Below, piece after piece: positions 36,172 through 44,431 of a stretch of DNA of 64,000 nucleotides. The stretch is from Bog-532 sp963824545 (lineage in GTDB: Bacteria > Actinomycetota > Actinomycetes > Streptosporangiales > Streptosporangiaceae), in contig CAWGPP010000033.1 in NCBI GenBank assembly GCA_963824545.1, forward strand, positions 62,001 to 126,000, read 5' to 3'. The notes under the pieces were generated by a model, which saw only the letters and a list, made by a program, of their open reading frames with translations, was not told where the DNA came from and did no database searches. Numbering within the stretch: the stretch's first letter is position 1; every line of letters starts with the position of its first letter. The translations under genes and the position numbers were made by a program.

Positions 36172-36954
36172 ATGAATAGCGAGATCGTCGACAAGCTCGG
36201 CATAGCCGACGGTACCGTCGCTGCGCACGTATCCGCCGTACGGGCCGCATTGAGAGCAAGTCTCGGGCCCCGCGACCCATCCGGCGATGACGAGGAAGGG
36301 GCCACGTCCGGGCCCGGTAACGTCCGCGGGCGGACCTCGGTCGCTGAGCTCCTCGTGGTCACGGGCAACGCCACCGAGGTGAAGCCTGAGACGCTGGCCG
36401 ATGAAGCGGTCACCGAGCTGTACAGCAGCCATTACCGTTCGCTGGTCCGGCTGGCGGTGCTGCTGGTGCGGGACGAGCCGACCGCCGAAGAAGTGGTGCA
36501 GGAGTGCTTCATCGCCATGCACGACGGCTGGCACCGGCTGCGGGACCAGGAAAAGGCGCTTTCCTACCTGAAGCAGGCGGTGGTGAACCGGTCCCGGTCG
36601 GTACTGCGGCACCGCGGCGTCATCGAACGCAAGGCCCCCGGACCGGCGCCGGACATGCCCAGCGCCGAGCGGGAAGCGATTTCGCTGATGGAGCGCAGCG
36701 CGGTCATCACCGCGCTGCGGGGGCTGCCGGACCGGCAGCGCCAAGTGCTCGTGCTGCGGTATTACGCCGACCTGTCGCAAACGCAGATCGCGGGAATGCT
36801 CGGGATCAGCAAGAGTGCGGTCAAGAGCCACACCGTGAGGGGGATGACATCACTCCGCGCGGTTCTGGAGGGAAACGTCTTAGTCAGCCCAGGTAGGACG
36901 GTTCCGCGTCCTCACGCGGAGCACACCGCCGGCGGAAACGAACGGACCGGCTAA
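36172..36954 (+). CDS. Chimeric sigma factor: ECF region-4 tail fused to a SigE-family sigma factor
   Basis: About 260 residues from ATG 36172 (TGGAG six bases upstream). Residues 2-45 (IVDKLGIADGTVAAHVSAVRAALRASLGP..GDDEEG) match the C-terminal region 4 of the ECF sigma factor at 37066. From about residue 50 (GNVRGRTSVAELLVVTGN) it matches the SigE-family sigma factor at 37629 almost residue for residue through region 2 (EVVQECFIAMHDGWHRLRDQEKALSYL), then diverges in the second half (LPDRQRQVLVLRYYADLSQTQIAGMLGISKSAVKSH, region 4). It reads as the product of a two-gene duplication followed by an internal deletion of about 190 bp joining the two genes. Whether it is expressed is unknown. Confidence 0.7.
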   Translation: MNSEIVDKLGIADGTVAAHVSAVRAALRASLGPRDPSGDDEEGATSGPGNVRGRTSVAELLVVTGNATEVKPETLADEAVTELYSSHYRSLVRLAVLLVRDEPTAEEVVQECFIAMHDGWHRLRDQEKALSYLKQAVVNRSRSVLRHRGVIERKAPGPAPDMPSAEREAISLMERSAVITALRGLPDRQRQVLVLRYYADLSQTQIAGMLGISKSAVKSHTVRGMTSLRAVLEGNVLVSPGRTVPRPHAEHTAGGNERTG

Positions 36955-37065
36955 ACAGTTTCCCGCCCTCGCGCGACCTAGCGATGTGAGGTTAATTTCA
37001 GGATGGGTCCCTGCCCGTATACGGGGAGAGGGCCCACCCACACGAGCCCCCGGCCGGAGGCCCAG

Positions 37066-37632
37066 ATGACCGGTCACAAGATCCCGGCGGATCAGGTCGG
37101 AGAACTGGCCGACTGTTTCGTGGCCCACGCCGAGGGCTTGTTCGGGTACGCCTACGTCCTGACCCGCGGCGACCGCGCACTGGCGGAAGACCTCGTTCAG
37201 TCCACATTCGTGGCCGCGACCATGAACTGGTCAACGGTCCGCGGTCTCCATGATCCGCAGCGCCTGTGCTGGCTGCGCACCACTATCGGCAACTTGGCGA
37301 TCAGCGCGTTCCGCAAGAATGCCGCCTTCCGCGACCGGCTGCCGAGGCTGGAAGCAGAGTGCCAGCCCCCCGTGGTGGATACCCCGGCGGAAGCGCTGTC
37401 GGCTGCCGCGCTGGAGCGATGCTGGCAGACCATGCTGACCCTCCCGCCACAGCAGCACGCGGTCGCGGTGATGCGCTGGCTTTTCGGCATGAAGAACCGC
37501 GAGATCGTCGACGAACTCGGCATCGCCAGCGGCACCGTCGCCGCGCACGTGTTCGCCGTCAGGGCCAAATTGAGAGCAAGTCTCGGGCCGTTCGATCCAT
37601 TCGGCGATGACGAGGAAGGACCGCTTTCATGA
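37066..37632 (+). CDS. ECF-type RNA polymerase sigma factor
   Basis: 188 residues from ATG 37066 with GGAGG upstream. Region 2 (FVAHAEGLFGYAYVLTRGDRALAEDLVQSTFVAATMNWSTV) and region 4 (MLTLPPQQHAVAVMRWLFGMKNREIVDELGIASGTVAAHVFAVRAKL) are both recognisable. The first of an overlapping pair: its TGA overlaps the next sigma gene's ATG by four bases, so production of the two is coupled. No anti-sigma factor is adjacent. A 12-bp palindrome CCCGTATACGGG (37014-37025) about 40 bp upstream may be an operator. Confidence 0.85.
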   Translation: MTGHKIPADQVGELADCFVAHAEGLFGYAYVLTRGDRALAEDLVQSTFVAATMNWSTVRGLHDPQRLCWLRTTIGNLAISAFRKNAAFRDRLPRLEAECQPPVVDTPAEALSAAALERCWQTMLTLPPQQHAVAVMRWLFGMKNREIVDELGIASGTVAAHVFAVRAKLRASLGPFDPFGDDEEGPLS

Positions 37633-38393
37633 CGACCGCCGGGAACGACACCGGAAACAGTCGCGAGGAAGAACTCATCGCGCGCGTCTACCGGCAGGTC
37701 ACCGTCTGCCAAGCGGACCACTACGCCAAGACGTACGCCCTAGATGCGGGCCTTGCGCGATTTGGTGACTGGTTGAACGAGCACAACGTCGCTGATCCCG
37801 GCCGGGCCGAATCGGCGTCCGCAGCGGGTAACGTCCGGGGGCGGACCTCGGTCGCTGAGCTCCTCGTGGTCACGGGCAATGCCACCGAGGTGAAGCCTGA
37901 GACGCTGGCCGATGAAGCGGTCACCGAGCTGTACAGCAGCCATTACCGTTCGCTGGTCCGGCTGGCGGTGCTGCTGGTGCGGGACGAGCCGACCGCCGAA
38001 GAAGTGGTGCAGGAGTGCTTCATCGCCATGCACGACGGCTGGCACCGGCTGCGGGACCAGGAAAAGGCGCTTTCCTACCTGAAGCAGGCGGTGGTGAACC
38101 GGTCCCGGTCGGTACTGCGGCACCGCAGCGTCATCGAACGTAACGCTCAGAAACCGGCGCCGGACATGGCGAGCGCTGAGCAGGGAGCGATCTCGCTGCT
38201 GGAGCGCAGCGCGATCGTCAGTGCGCTGCGCGATCTTCCGGACCAGGAACGGCAGGCGCTCGTGCTGCGGTACTACGCCGACCTGTCGGAGGAACAGATC
38301 GCGGAAATGATGGGGATCAGCAAAGGTGCGGTTAAGAGCCACACCACGAGGGGGATGTCATCGCTCCGCGCCCTCCTGGAGGAGGCCCCCTGA
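37629..38393 (+). CDS. SigE-family RNA polymerase sigma factor with N-terminal extension
   Basis: 254 residues. Residues 1-95 form an extension not found in ordinary SigE-family proteins (REEELIARVYRQVTVCQADHYAKTYALDAGLARFGDWL). Region 2 follows (AVTELYSSHYRSLVRLAVLLVRDEPTAEEVVQECFIAMHDGW), then region 4 (LPDQERQALVLRYYADLSEEQIAEMMGISKGAVKSHTTRGMSSLRALL). About 300 bp are nearly identical to the chimeric copy at 36317-36612. The next 279 bp (38394-38672) contain no gene I can support. Confidence 0.85.
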   Translation: MTTAGNDTGNSREEELIARVYRQVTVCQADHYAKTYALDAGLARFGDWLNEHNVADPGRAESASAAGNVRGRTSVAELLVVTGNATEVKPETLADEAVTELYSSHYRSLVRLAVLLVRDEPTAEEVVQECFIAMHDGWHRLRDQEKALSYLKQAVVNRSRSVLRHRSVIERNAQKPAPDMASAEQGAISLLERSAIVSALRDLPDQERQALVLRYYADLSEEQIAEMMGISKGAVKSHTTRGMSSLRALLEEAP

Positions 38394-38672
38394 CGTGGCT
38401 GAGGCAGGGATCCCGGCGCAGAGCGAGGTGGGCACCGGGGGGGCCGGGGGCGGGCGCCGGCCGCGGCGACCATTGGCTGGCCGGTTTGTGCCGGTTTGCG
38501 GGACGGATGCTGGGCATTCCCTGAGCACCGCTTAAGAAATCCGGGCCGCCGAATCTGCCTGGTCAGGACGTTCACCAGGTTCACATCCGGGGCGGATGGT
38601 GTCCCCACCAGTGGTGCCGAAGATAAGGCGTGTCCGGAGCACCACCGGCACCGACCGCACAGGAGGCTTCTC

Positions 38673-39491
38673 ATGACCCAGCACGGGATCACCATGGTTA
38701 TCGACACGGGGCTGCCCACCGCCGCGTTCACCGATCTGATCGAGAGCCACGGCGAGCACATCGACCTGGTGAAGTTCGGCTGGGGCACCGCGCTGGTCAC
38801 CAAGGATCTGGACCGGAAGACCGCCGCACTGAAGGACGCGGGCGTCGGCTTCTACTTCGGCGGCACCCTGTTCGAGCACTTCGTGTGGAGCGGCCGGCTG
38901 GCCGACTACCTGACTCTGGTGGAGCGCAGCGGGGCGACGCGCATTGAGGTGTCAAACGGGACGATCCCGCTGGACCAGAACGCCAAGGCCAGCTACGTGC
39001 GCCGGCTGGCCAGCGTGCGGCCGGTCCTGTCCGAGGTCGGATACAAGGACGCGGACCGTTCGGCGCTGCTGACGCCGTCCGACTGGGTGGATGCGCTCGC
39101 GCAGGACCTGGACGCGGGTGCCTGCATGGTAATCACCGAGGCGCGGGAAAGCGGCCGCAGCGGCATCGCCCGCGCCGACGGGCACATGCGGACGGACGTG
39201 CTGTCGGCCGTCCTGCGGGCCATCGACCCGGCGGTGATCATGTTCGAGGCCCCGACCAAGGACCTGCAGGTCGAGATGATCCGGGCGGTCGGCCCGGGGG
39301 TGAACCTGGGCAACGTGGCCGCCGCCGACGTGATCGGGGTGGAGACCCTGCGCCGCGGGCTGCGCGGCGACACCCTGCTGGATCTGACCACCGGCGGCCC
39401 GCTGCGCACCGCCCACTCCGCCCACTCCGCCCACGCCGCGCGCCCCGCGCGCCCCGCGACGGTCGCCGACTCCACGCCGTCCGCCGCCTGA
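38673..39491 (+). CDS. Phosphosulfolactate synthase (ComA/HSA32 family)
   Basis: 272 residues, ATG with AGGAGG seven bases upstream. The TIM-barrel signatures are MVIDTGLPTAAF, HIDLVKFGWGTAL, FYFGGTLFEHF, IEVSNGTIPL, EVGYKDADR, MVITEARESGRSGI, IMFEAPTKDLQV and NLGNVAAADVIGVETLRRGLRGDTL. Founding members add sulfite to phosphoenolpyruvate to give phosphosulfolactate for coenzyme M or sulfolactate; plant HSA32 members act in heat tolerance. The C-terminal tail is low-complexity (HSAHSAHAARPARPA). Downstream are a VOC protein and a histidine phosphatase, the latter a conceivable replacement for the ComB phosphatase. Confidence 0.85.
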   Translation: MTQHGITMVIDTGLPTAAFTDLIESHGEHIDLVKFGWGTALVTKDLDRKTAALKDAGVGFYFGGTLFEHFVWSGRLADYLTLVERSGATRIEVSNGTIPLDQNAKASYVRRLASVRPVLSEVGYKDADRSALLTPSDWVDALAQDLDAGACMVITEARESGRSGIARADGHMRTDVLSAVLRAIDPAVIMFEAPTKDLQVEMIRAVGPGVNLGNVAAADVIGVETLRRGLRGDTLLDLTTGGPLRTAHSAHSAHAARPARPATVADSTPSAA

Positions 39492-39601
39492 CGCACCGCC
39501 CGCCTGACGCACCGCCCACCCGACGCACCGCCCACCCGACGCACCGCCCGCCCGACGCACCGCCCGCCCGACGCACCGCCCACCCGACGCACCGCCCGCC
39601 C
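39490..39601. repeat. 16-bp x 7 minisatellite
   Basis: Seven head-to-tail copies of GACGCACCGCCCRCCY start at the synthase stop codon (units at 39490, 39506, 39522, 39538, 39554, 39570 and 39586). Units alternate between CGCCC- and CACCC-type ends. The unit length is not a multiple of three and the array is outside genes. The remaining 166 bp up to the VOC gene show nothing notable. Confidence 0.9.
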
Positions 39602-39767
39602 CCTGAGATGCCCTCCGACTCTTTAGACAGATTCCGCCGCTAATACCACACCGTTACCTGGGACACCGCCCGTCACCGAGACACCGCGGAAACCCCGAGA
39701 CAGCACCCGGCGCTCGGAACGCCGCCCGCGCCCACAAACACCACGGACCTGAAACGAGGAAAGACTC

Positions 39768-40166
39768 ATGCGTAACCCGCACGATGCCTGTCACATCGCG
39801 ATCCCCGCGCGCGATCTGGACGAGGCGATGGACTTCTACGTCTTCGGCCTGGGGGCCAAGCTGGCCCGCCGGTACGCCGACCGGATCACCCTCGACTTCT
39901 TCGGCGATCAGCTTGTTTGCCACCTGCACACCGACGTGCCCGACGAGCCGGTCGCCTACCCGCGGCACTTTGGGGTCAGTTTCGCCGCGGCCGAGGACTT
40001 CGACCGGCTGCTCCGCCTCGTGGAGTGCCGCAAGCTGCGGGTATTGTCCGGACCGGCCTTGCGGTTCGAGGGCACGGCGGAGCAGCACCGGACGATTTTC
40101 CTGGCCGACCCGTCCAGCAACGTGATCGAGTTCAAGAACTACGACGACCCGCGGCTGCAGTACTAG
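39768..40166 (+). CDS. VOC superfamily protein (glyoxalase/dioxygenase fold)
   Basis: 132 residues, ATG with GAGGA upstream. The paired beta-alpha-beta-beta-beta modules show CHIAIPARDLDEAMDFYVFGLGAKLARRY in the first half and FLADPSSNVIEFKNY in the second. The metal-ligand positions are His9, His67 (RHFGVSF) and Glu123 (IEFKNY). The residues are those of a metal-dependent VOC enzyme, but the reaction cannot be assigned. Next to the phosphosulfolactate-synthase gene and probably in the same unit. Confidence 0.82.
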   Translation: MRNPHDACHIAIPARDLDEAMDFYVFGLGAKLARRYADRITLDFFGDQLVCHLHTDVPDEPVAYPRHFGVSFAAAEDFDRLLRLVECRKLRVLSGPALRFEGTAEQHRTIFLADPSSNVIEFKNYDDPRLQY

Positions 40167-40176
40167 TGTCTGGCGC

Positions 40177-40229
40177 TTACGGGCAGACATTTGGCGCCGG
40201 ACAAATACGACCCAAAACTCTGCCCGTAA
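40177..40229. repeat. Interspersed inverted-repeat element, copy 3
   Basis: A 53-bp copy with perfect ends TTACGGGCAGA (40177-40187) and TCTGCCCGTAA (40219-40229), the inner CCAAAACTCTGCCCGTAA shared with copies 1 and 2, and a longer diverged middle. It lies between the VOC gene and the phosphatase start and includes sequence close to the latter's ribosome site. Confidence 0.75.
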
Positions 40230-40246
40230 CCGGAGACGGCAGAGGC

Positions 40247-41170
40247 GTGACTCATGAAACCTGGCCTAGCGTGGGCCGGCCGGAGGTGGGGGGAGCATTG
40301 CCGGAACCGGGCACCGCCGACGCGCCGGAACACGGCAAGAAGCTGACCGGGCCGGGCAGCGCCCCCGCACCAGGCGTCACCCCTGAACCGGGCAGGACCT
40401 CCGGGCCGAGCGGCACGCTCGCACCAGGCGTCACCCCTGAACCGGGCAGGACCTCCGGGCCGAGCGGCACGCTCGCACCAGGCGTCACCTCTGAACCGGA
40501 CAGCACCCTCGAACCAGACGCCACTCCTGGATCGGGCGGCACCCCCGAACCGGAGGTGATCGGCCCCCTGTGGCTGGTCCGGCACGGGCAGAGCGGCTGG
40601 AACGTGTCCGGCCGGATCCAGGGCCAGTCCCCGGCTGCTCCCGGGCTTACCGCCGTCGGCCGCGAGCAGGCCGCCGTCGCGGCCCGGGGCCTCGGGTGCC
40701 GCGCACCCCGGGCCAGCCTGATCATGGCCAGCGACCTGGCGCGGGCCGCCGAAACCGCGGACATCATCGGCACCGTCCTCGGGCTCCCGGTCGAGTACGA
40801 CCCGGATCTGCGCGAGCAGGGGCTCGGCGTCCTGGAGGGGCTCATCGCGGCCTCGCCCGCGGCCGCGGAGATTACCGGGGCACCCTCGGCAGCCTTTGGG
40901 GACGAGGATGCTCTCGACGAGCTCTGGCGGCGGCCATTGCAGCGGCCGCTCGGCGGGGAAAGCGTGGCCGACATGTACGCGCGCGTCCACCGTGCGCTGG
41001 GCCGGATCACCGCTTCCCAGCCCGGAGCGGGGCTGATTATCGTGACCCACGGCGGCCCGGTCCGGGTTGCGACCGCAGCGCCGCCTTCCCCCGGCCGGCC
41101 CATGGCCCGGACGCTGGTCGGCAACGCCTCGATCACCCGCTGGCCTCCCGCGGACGGCCCGGCCCGCTGA
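40247..41170 (+). CDS. Histidine phosphatase superfamily protein with repeat-rich N-terminus
   Basis: 307 residues from GTG 40247 (GGAG 11 bases upstream). Residues 1-100 are Pro/Gly/Ser-rich and include three 18-residue repeats (APGVTPEPGRTSGPSGTL). The phosphatase domain starts at about 105 with LVRHGQSGWN (phospho-accepting His near 112), then SDLARAAETADI, EQGLGVLEG with the acid/base Glu, GGESVADMYARV and the second catalytic His in VTHGGPVR (about 267). It may act on small phosphorylated metabolites. Its neighbourhood suggests sulfolactate-phosphate metabolism as one possibility. Confidence 0.83.
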   Translation: MTHETWPSVGRPEVGGALPEPGTADAPEHGKKLTGPGSAPAPGVTPEPGRTSGPSGTLAPGVTPEPGRTSGPSGTLAPGVTSEPDSTLEPDATPGSGGTPEPEVIGPLWLVRHGQSGWNVSGRIQGQSPAAPGLTAVGREQAAVAARGLGCRAPRASLIMASDLARAAETADIIGTVLGLPVEYDPDLREQGLGVLEGLIAASPAAAEITGAPSAAFGDEDALDELWRRPLQRPLGGESVADMYARVHRALGRITASQPGAGLIIVTHGGPVRVATAAPPSPGRPMARTLVGNASITRWPPADGPAR

Positions 41171-41171
41171 C

Positions 41172-41215
41172 ACGAAACTGGGCCTCCGCCGGGCGCGCGG
41201 CGGCCCCAGTTTCGT
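41172..41215 (+). terminator. Hairpin terminator after histidine phosphatase
   Basis: ACGAAACTGGG (41172-41182) pairs with CCCAGTTTCGT (41205-41215); an inner GCCGCC-type stem closes the loop. It begins two bases past the stop codon. Confidence 0.7.
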
Positions 41216-41278
41216 CCCCACGGGACCGCCGCGAAGCGGCGCATGTTTACTAGGACCGAAGACGGCCGTCCCAGACGG

Positions 41279-41510
41279 AACGCCCGGGCCACCATCCGGA
41301 ACGCCTGGGCCGACCGGAACCCGGAAACGCCGGAGCCGCCTGGGCCGGAGCGCCTGGAACCCCGCAGCGTCTGTGTGACCCGTAACGCTCGGGCCACCAT
41401 CCGGAACGCCTGGGCCGACCGGAACCCGGAAACGCCGGGCCCGCCTGGGCCGGAGCAGCTGGAACGCCCGCAGCGCCTAGGTGACCGTAACGTCCGGGGC
41501 ACCGCGCGGA
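41279..41510. repeat. 105-bp imperfect tandem repeat, about 2.2 copies
   Basis: The block from AACGCCCGGGCCACCATCC at 41279 recurs at 41384 (AACGCTCGGGCCACCATCC), with GGAACGCCTGGGCCGACCGG and GAACCCGGAAACGCCG in both, and a partial third copy from about 41489. Offset 105 bp, a multiple of three. Both strands have open frames across it, but none has a ribosome site or recognisable domain. I treat the 41216-41637 gap as non-coding repeat DNA. Confidence 0.7.
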
Positions 41511-41637
41511 TCGCCCGGGCCAGGCGTGCACGAACACCCCGGCCGCCGGGAACACGCGGCCCCCCGTGAGCCCCGGGATCCGGGCCGCGGCCTCGATGAC
41601 TAGGCACCGGAGACGCCGCCCGGATCCTGGGGCGCGG

Positions 41638-41919
41638 TCAGACGGAGATGGTGGCGCCCTGCCCGTCTATGACGTTGGCACCGTCATCATCGAACCAGTG
41701 GCCGCCTTCGGCCAGGTAGCGGAAGCGCAGCGTGCTTCCGGTCGGCGCATTGACCACGGTGCTCCGGGTACCGTTCGAGCGCTTCCGCAACGGGTGGGCC
41801 AGGGGATCCCAGTTGTTGAAGTCGCCGACCACGGACACGGGCCCGGGGGGCTCGTTGGCGGGCAGGGTGAAGGTGACCCGGACGGAACCGTCGCGGACTG
41901 GCTTCGATACCTTGATCAT
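41638..41919 (-). CDS. Single-domain CBM48/isoamylase early-set protein
   Basis: 93 residues, ATG with GGAGAG upstream. The whole protein is one Ig-like early-set domain: VRVTFTLPANEPPGPVSVVGDFNNWDPLAHPLRKR (the VGDFNNWDP glycan-binding strand-turn), then RYLAEGGHWFDDDGANVIDGQG. Such stand-alone modules resemble glycogen-binding beta subunits and bind alpha-glucan, or glue other proteins to it. It may connect to the starch module elsewhere in the window. Confidence 0.83.
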   Translation of the reverse strand: MIKVSKPVRDGSVRVTFTLPANEPPGPVSVVGDFNNWDPLAHPLRKRSNGTRSTVVNAPTGSTLRFRYLAEGGHWFDDDGANVIDGQGATISV

Positions 41920-42191
41920 CTAACTCTCCACGTGAACTTGCTCATCCTCCGTGATGGGGGGATCACGCTGTGCAACAAACCGAGCCTATCCCCTGGTGGC
42001 CCATCGATACTATGTTCGCATAGGGCATTGAGTCAGTCGCTACTACGTTCGGATGAATTTTTCTCTTTCGCGCCGGCGCCCCATCATCACGCGTCGGCTA
42101 GCACGCGCGCAATGCCGGGATCGTCCGGCCGGTCCCCGCCCCTGGCAGCCTCGTCGCTGAGGGCCGTTCTCGTCGCCGAGCAAGGGCCGGG

Positions 42192-42683
42192 TCAGCCGGT
42201 GGCGTGCAGCCAGCGTACGGGCGCGCCATCGCCGCCGCAGCGGAACACATCCAGTTCTTCGTCCCAAGCGCGGCCGAGCAGTCGGTCCAGCTCAGCGCGG
42301 AGCGCGGAGTCCGTCTGGGCCATCGCCAGGGCAGTACGCAGCCGTCCCTCTGGTACCAGAACGTCCCCGTTGCCGCCGGTCACCGCGGTAAACGCGCCGA
42401 GTGTCGGCGTGTAACTGTGGCGCACCCCGTCACACCCGTCGCTGGCGTCCTCGGTGACCTCAAAACGAAGCCGGTCCCACCCGGCCAGCGCCGAGGCCAT
42501 CGCCCCGGCTGTGCCCGGGCGGCCTTCCCACGTGAGTTCGGCGCGCAACGTTCCGGGCGCCGCGGGCTGGCTGACCCACGGCAGATCCACGGGCACGCCA
42601 AGGACACCCCCGACGGCCCACTCGATATGCGGGCACAGCGCAGGGGGCGCTGAATGAATATGCAACACGCCTTGTGCAGACAC
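42192..42683 (-). CDS. DUF3145 family protein
   Basis: 163 residues, GTG start with a perfect AGGAGG. Conserved features of this actinobacterial family are GVLHIHSAPPALCPHIEWAVGGVLG, RAELTWEGRPGT, LASALAGWDRLRFEVTED, VLVPEGRLR, LDRLLGRAWDEELDVFRCGGDGAPVRWLH. Function unknown. The following gene on the same strand is lnt, 62 bp upstream. Confidence 0.9.
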   Translation of the reverse strand: MSAQGVLHIHSAPPALCPHIEWAVGGVLGVPVDLPWVSQPAAPGTLRAELTWEGRPGTAGAMASALAGWDRLRFEVTEDASDGCDGVRHSYTPTLGAFTAVTGGNGDVLVPEGRLRTALAMAQTDSALRAELDRLLGRAWDEELDVFRCGGDGAPVRWLHATG

Positions 42684-42745
42684 CGTTCCTCCTGGCAGAC
42701 GACGAGGTTCGCCTTCCCCTGCGTCCTCACGCCTGGCCAGAAGAA

Positions 42746-44353
42746 CTATCCGGGAACGTGCAACCCGGTGCCTGCATCATATTGTGCCCCATCGCCGCCG
42801 GCCGTACCACCCTTGCCCCGATAATCCCTGCGGCGGCGAATCCGCACAGCCAGCAGAGTCAAAACGAACACCGCGACGATGGCGACCGCGGCCCACGGAA
42901 CGTAGTCACCCAGGCGGTCGTACACGGTCCGGGAGGTGGCCGCCGGCGGCGTCAGCCGGACGTCCGTAACCCCACGCTGGGAGGCCCCCATCCAGGTCAC
43001 CAGCCGCCCCCGGGCGTCGAAGGCGGCCGAATCGCCGGTCAGCGCGGCCTGCACGACCGGGCGGCCCGTCTCGGCGGCGCGCAGCGCGCCCAGCGACGCG
43101 TGCTGGGCCAGCGCCCAGGTGCCCTGGAACGTTGTGTCGGCCGTCTGGTAGACGATGACCTGGGCGCCCTCGTCGGTGTCGACCCGCGCCATGTCAGGGA
43201 ACGCCGACTCGAAGCAGATCAGCGGCCCGATCGTCAGCACCCGGCCGCCGGCCCCGGTGACGCGCAGCGGGTGGGCGCCGTCGCCGGGCACCATGTTGAC
43301 CGACGCGGCACGGCTGATGCTGGTCAGCCAGGACAATGCCGAGCGGAACGGAATGTACTCGCCGAACGGGACCAGCCGGGTCTTGGTGTACGTACCGGCG
43401 ATCCCGTCGCGCCCGACCAGCACCGCGACCTTGCTGTGCTTGCCGTCAGACACCGAGTCCTGGTTGACGAGGATCGGCGCGTTGTCCGCGGCGGCCAGTT
43501 GCTCGATCTCGCGCAGCAGGCCCTGGTGGGTCTCCAGCTGGACGGCGATGCTGCTCTCGCCCCAGACGATCAGATCCGGCCGTCCCCCGCTCAGGCGGCC
43601 GTTCCGGCTACGGCTGGCGGTGAGCCGCTGGCTGGCGTCCACCTGGAGCACCGGATTGTTGACCACTCCGGGCTGTACCAGCGCGATCGTGGTGGCGCCG
43701 GCCGCCGGGGCCGGCGGGGTCAGCGCGAAGGCCACCGGGCCCGCCGCGATCACGGCGGCGAGCGCGGCGGCGGACACGACCCAGGCCGCCAGGCGCCCGG
43801 CCACGATCGCGATCAGGATGGCCACGTTGGCCGCGACCAGCACGAAGCTGACCAGCCACACCCCGCCCACCGAGGCCAGGGCGAGCACGGCCGGGTGCTG
43901 CCACTGGCTCGCCCCCAGCACCGCCCACGGGCCGCCCAGCGCCTGCCAGGAACGGATCCACTCGGTCACCAGCCAGTAGGACGGCACCACCAGGAGCGCG
44001 GCCAGGGCCCGCAGCACGGTGACCGGCGGGCGCAGCAGTAGCCAGATCATCAGGCCGAACGGCCCCAGCAGCAGGCCGAACACGATCGCGACGAGCAGCA
44101 CCGCGGGGCCGATCTCCGGGAACAGCCAGTACATCGCGGCGGCGAAATACCCGCCGCCGAGCCACCAGCCCCGGATCGCCGCCTCCCGCGCGGACGGCGC
44201 CCGGTGGATCAGCAGCAGCCCGGGCACCAGCCCGAACCACGCCAGCGGCCACAAGTTGAGGCCGGGGAAGGCCAGCAGGGGCAACGCCCCGGCCACCAGC
44301 GCCCCGTAGCGCGCCGGCTGGCGTGCGGACCGGGGTAGCGAGGGCAGTCGCAT
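42746..44353 (-). CDS. lnt: Apolipoprotein N-acyltransferase
   Basis: 535 residues. About six N-terminal helices (LPLLAFPGLNLWPLAWFGLVPGLLLI onward) are followed by an extracytoplasmic nitrilase domain with the triad Glu in VWGESS (about 264), Lys in TYTKTRLVPFGEYIPFRS (about 323) and Cys in LICFESAFPDMAR (about 379), and a last helix near 495. It N-acylates the lipid-modified Cys of lipoproteins, for example the FKBP lipoprotein in this window. The ribosome site is weak. Confidence 0.94.
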   Translation of the reverse strand: MRLPSLPRSARQPARYGALVAGALPLLAFPGLNLWPLAWFGLVPGLLLIHRAPSAREAAIRGWWLGGGYFAAAMYWLFPEIGPAVLLVAIVFGLLLGPFGLMIWLLLRPPVTVLRALAALLVVPSYWLVTEWIRSWQALGGPWAVLGASQWQHPAVLALASVGGVWLVSFVLVAANVAILIAIVAGRLAAWVVSAAALAAVIAAGPVAFALTPPAPAAGATTIALVQPGVVNNPVLQVDASQRLTASRSRNGRLSGGRPDLIVWGESSIAVQLETHQGLLREIEQLAAADNAPILVNQDSVSDGKHSKVAVLVGRDGIAGTYTKTRLVPFGEYIPFRSALSWLTSISRAASVNMVPGDGAHPLRVTGAGGRVLTIGPLICFESAFPDMARVDTDEGAQVIVYQTADTTFQGTWALAQHASLGALRAAETGRPVVQAALTGDSAAFDARGRLVTWMGASQRGVTDVRLTPPAATSRTVYDRLGDYVPWAAVAIVAVFVLTLLAVRIRRRRDYRGKGGTAGGDGAQYDAGTGLHVPG

Positions 44354-44431
44354 AGGGAAATTCTGCGCTCCGTGGCTCCTCCGCGCGAATTCCGCAGGTA
44401 ACGATAAGACGTTGACCAGTTGCCGAAGTCA

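Noticed and set aside
38395..38535. Short GTG-started frame overlapping the end of the sigma gene
   Set aside because: 45 Gly/Arg-rich codons, no separate ribosome site or family. Overlap alone is not enough support.
39490..39601. 16-bp tandem array considered as plasmid-type iterons or a CRISPR
   Set aside because: The units are contiguous without spacers and lie directly after a metabolic gene with no initiator protein nearby. A minisatellite is the simpler explanation.
40252..41221. Long minus-strand frames opposite the histidine phosphatase
   Set aside because: The plus strand carries all phosphatase catalytic motifs. The minus-strand readings are repeat-driven shadows.
41243..41569. 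108-codon open frame through the 105-bp repeat
   Set aside because: No ribosome site, open in several frames on both strands because the repeat unit is a multiple of three and stop-poor. No domain.
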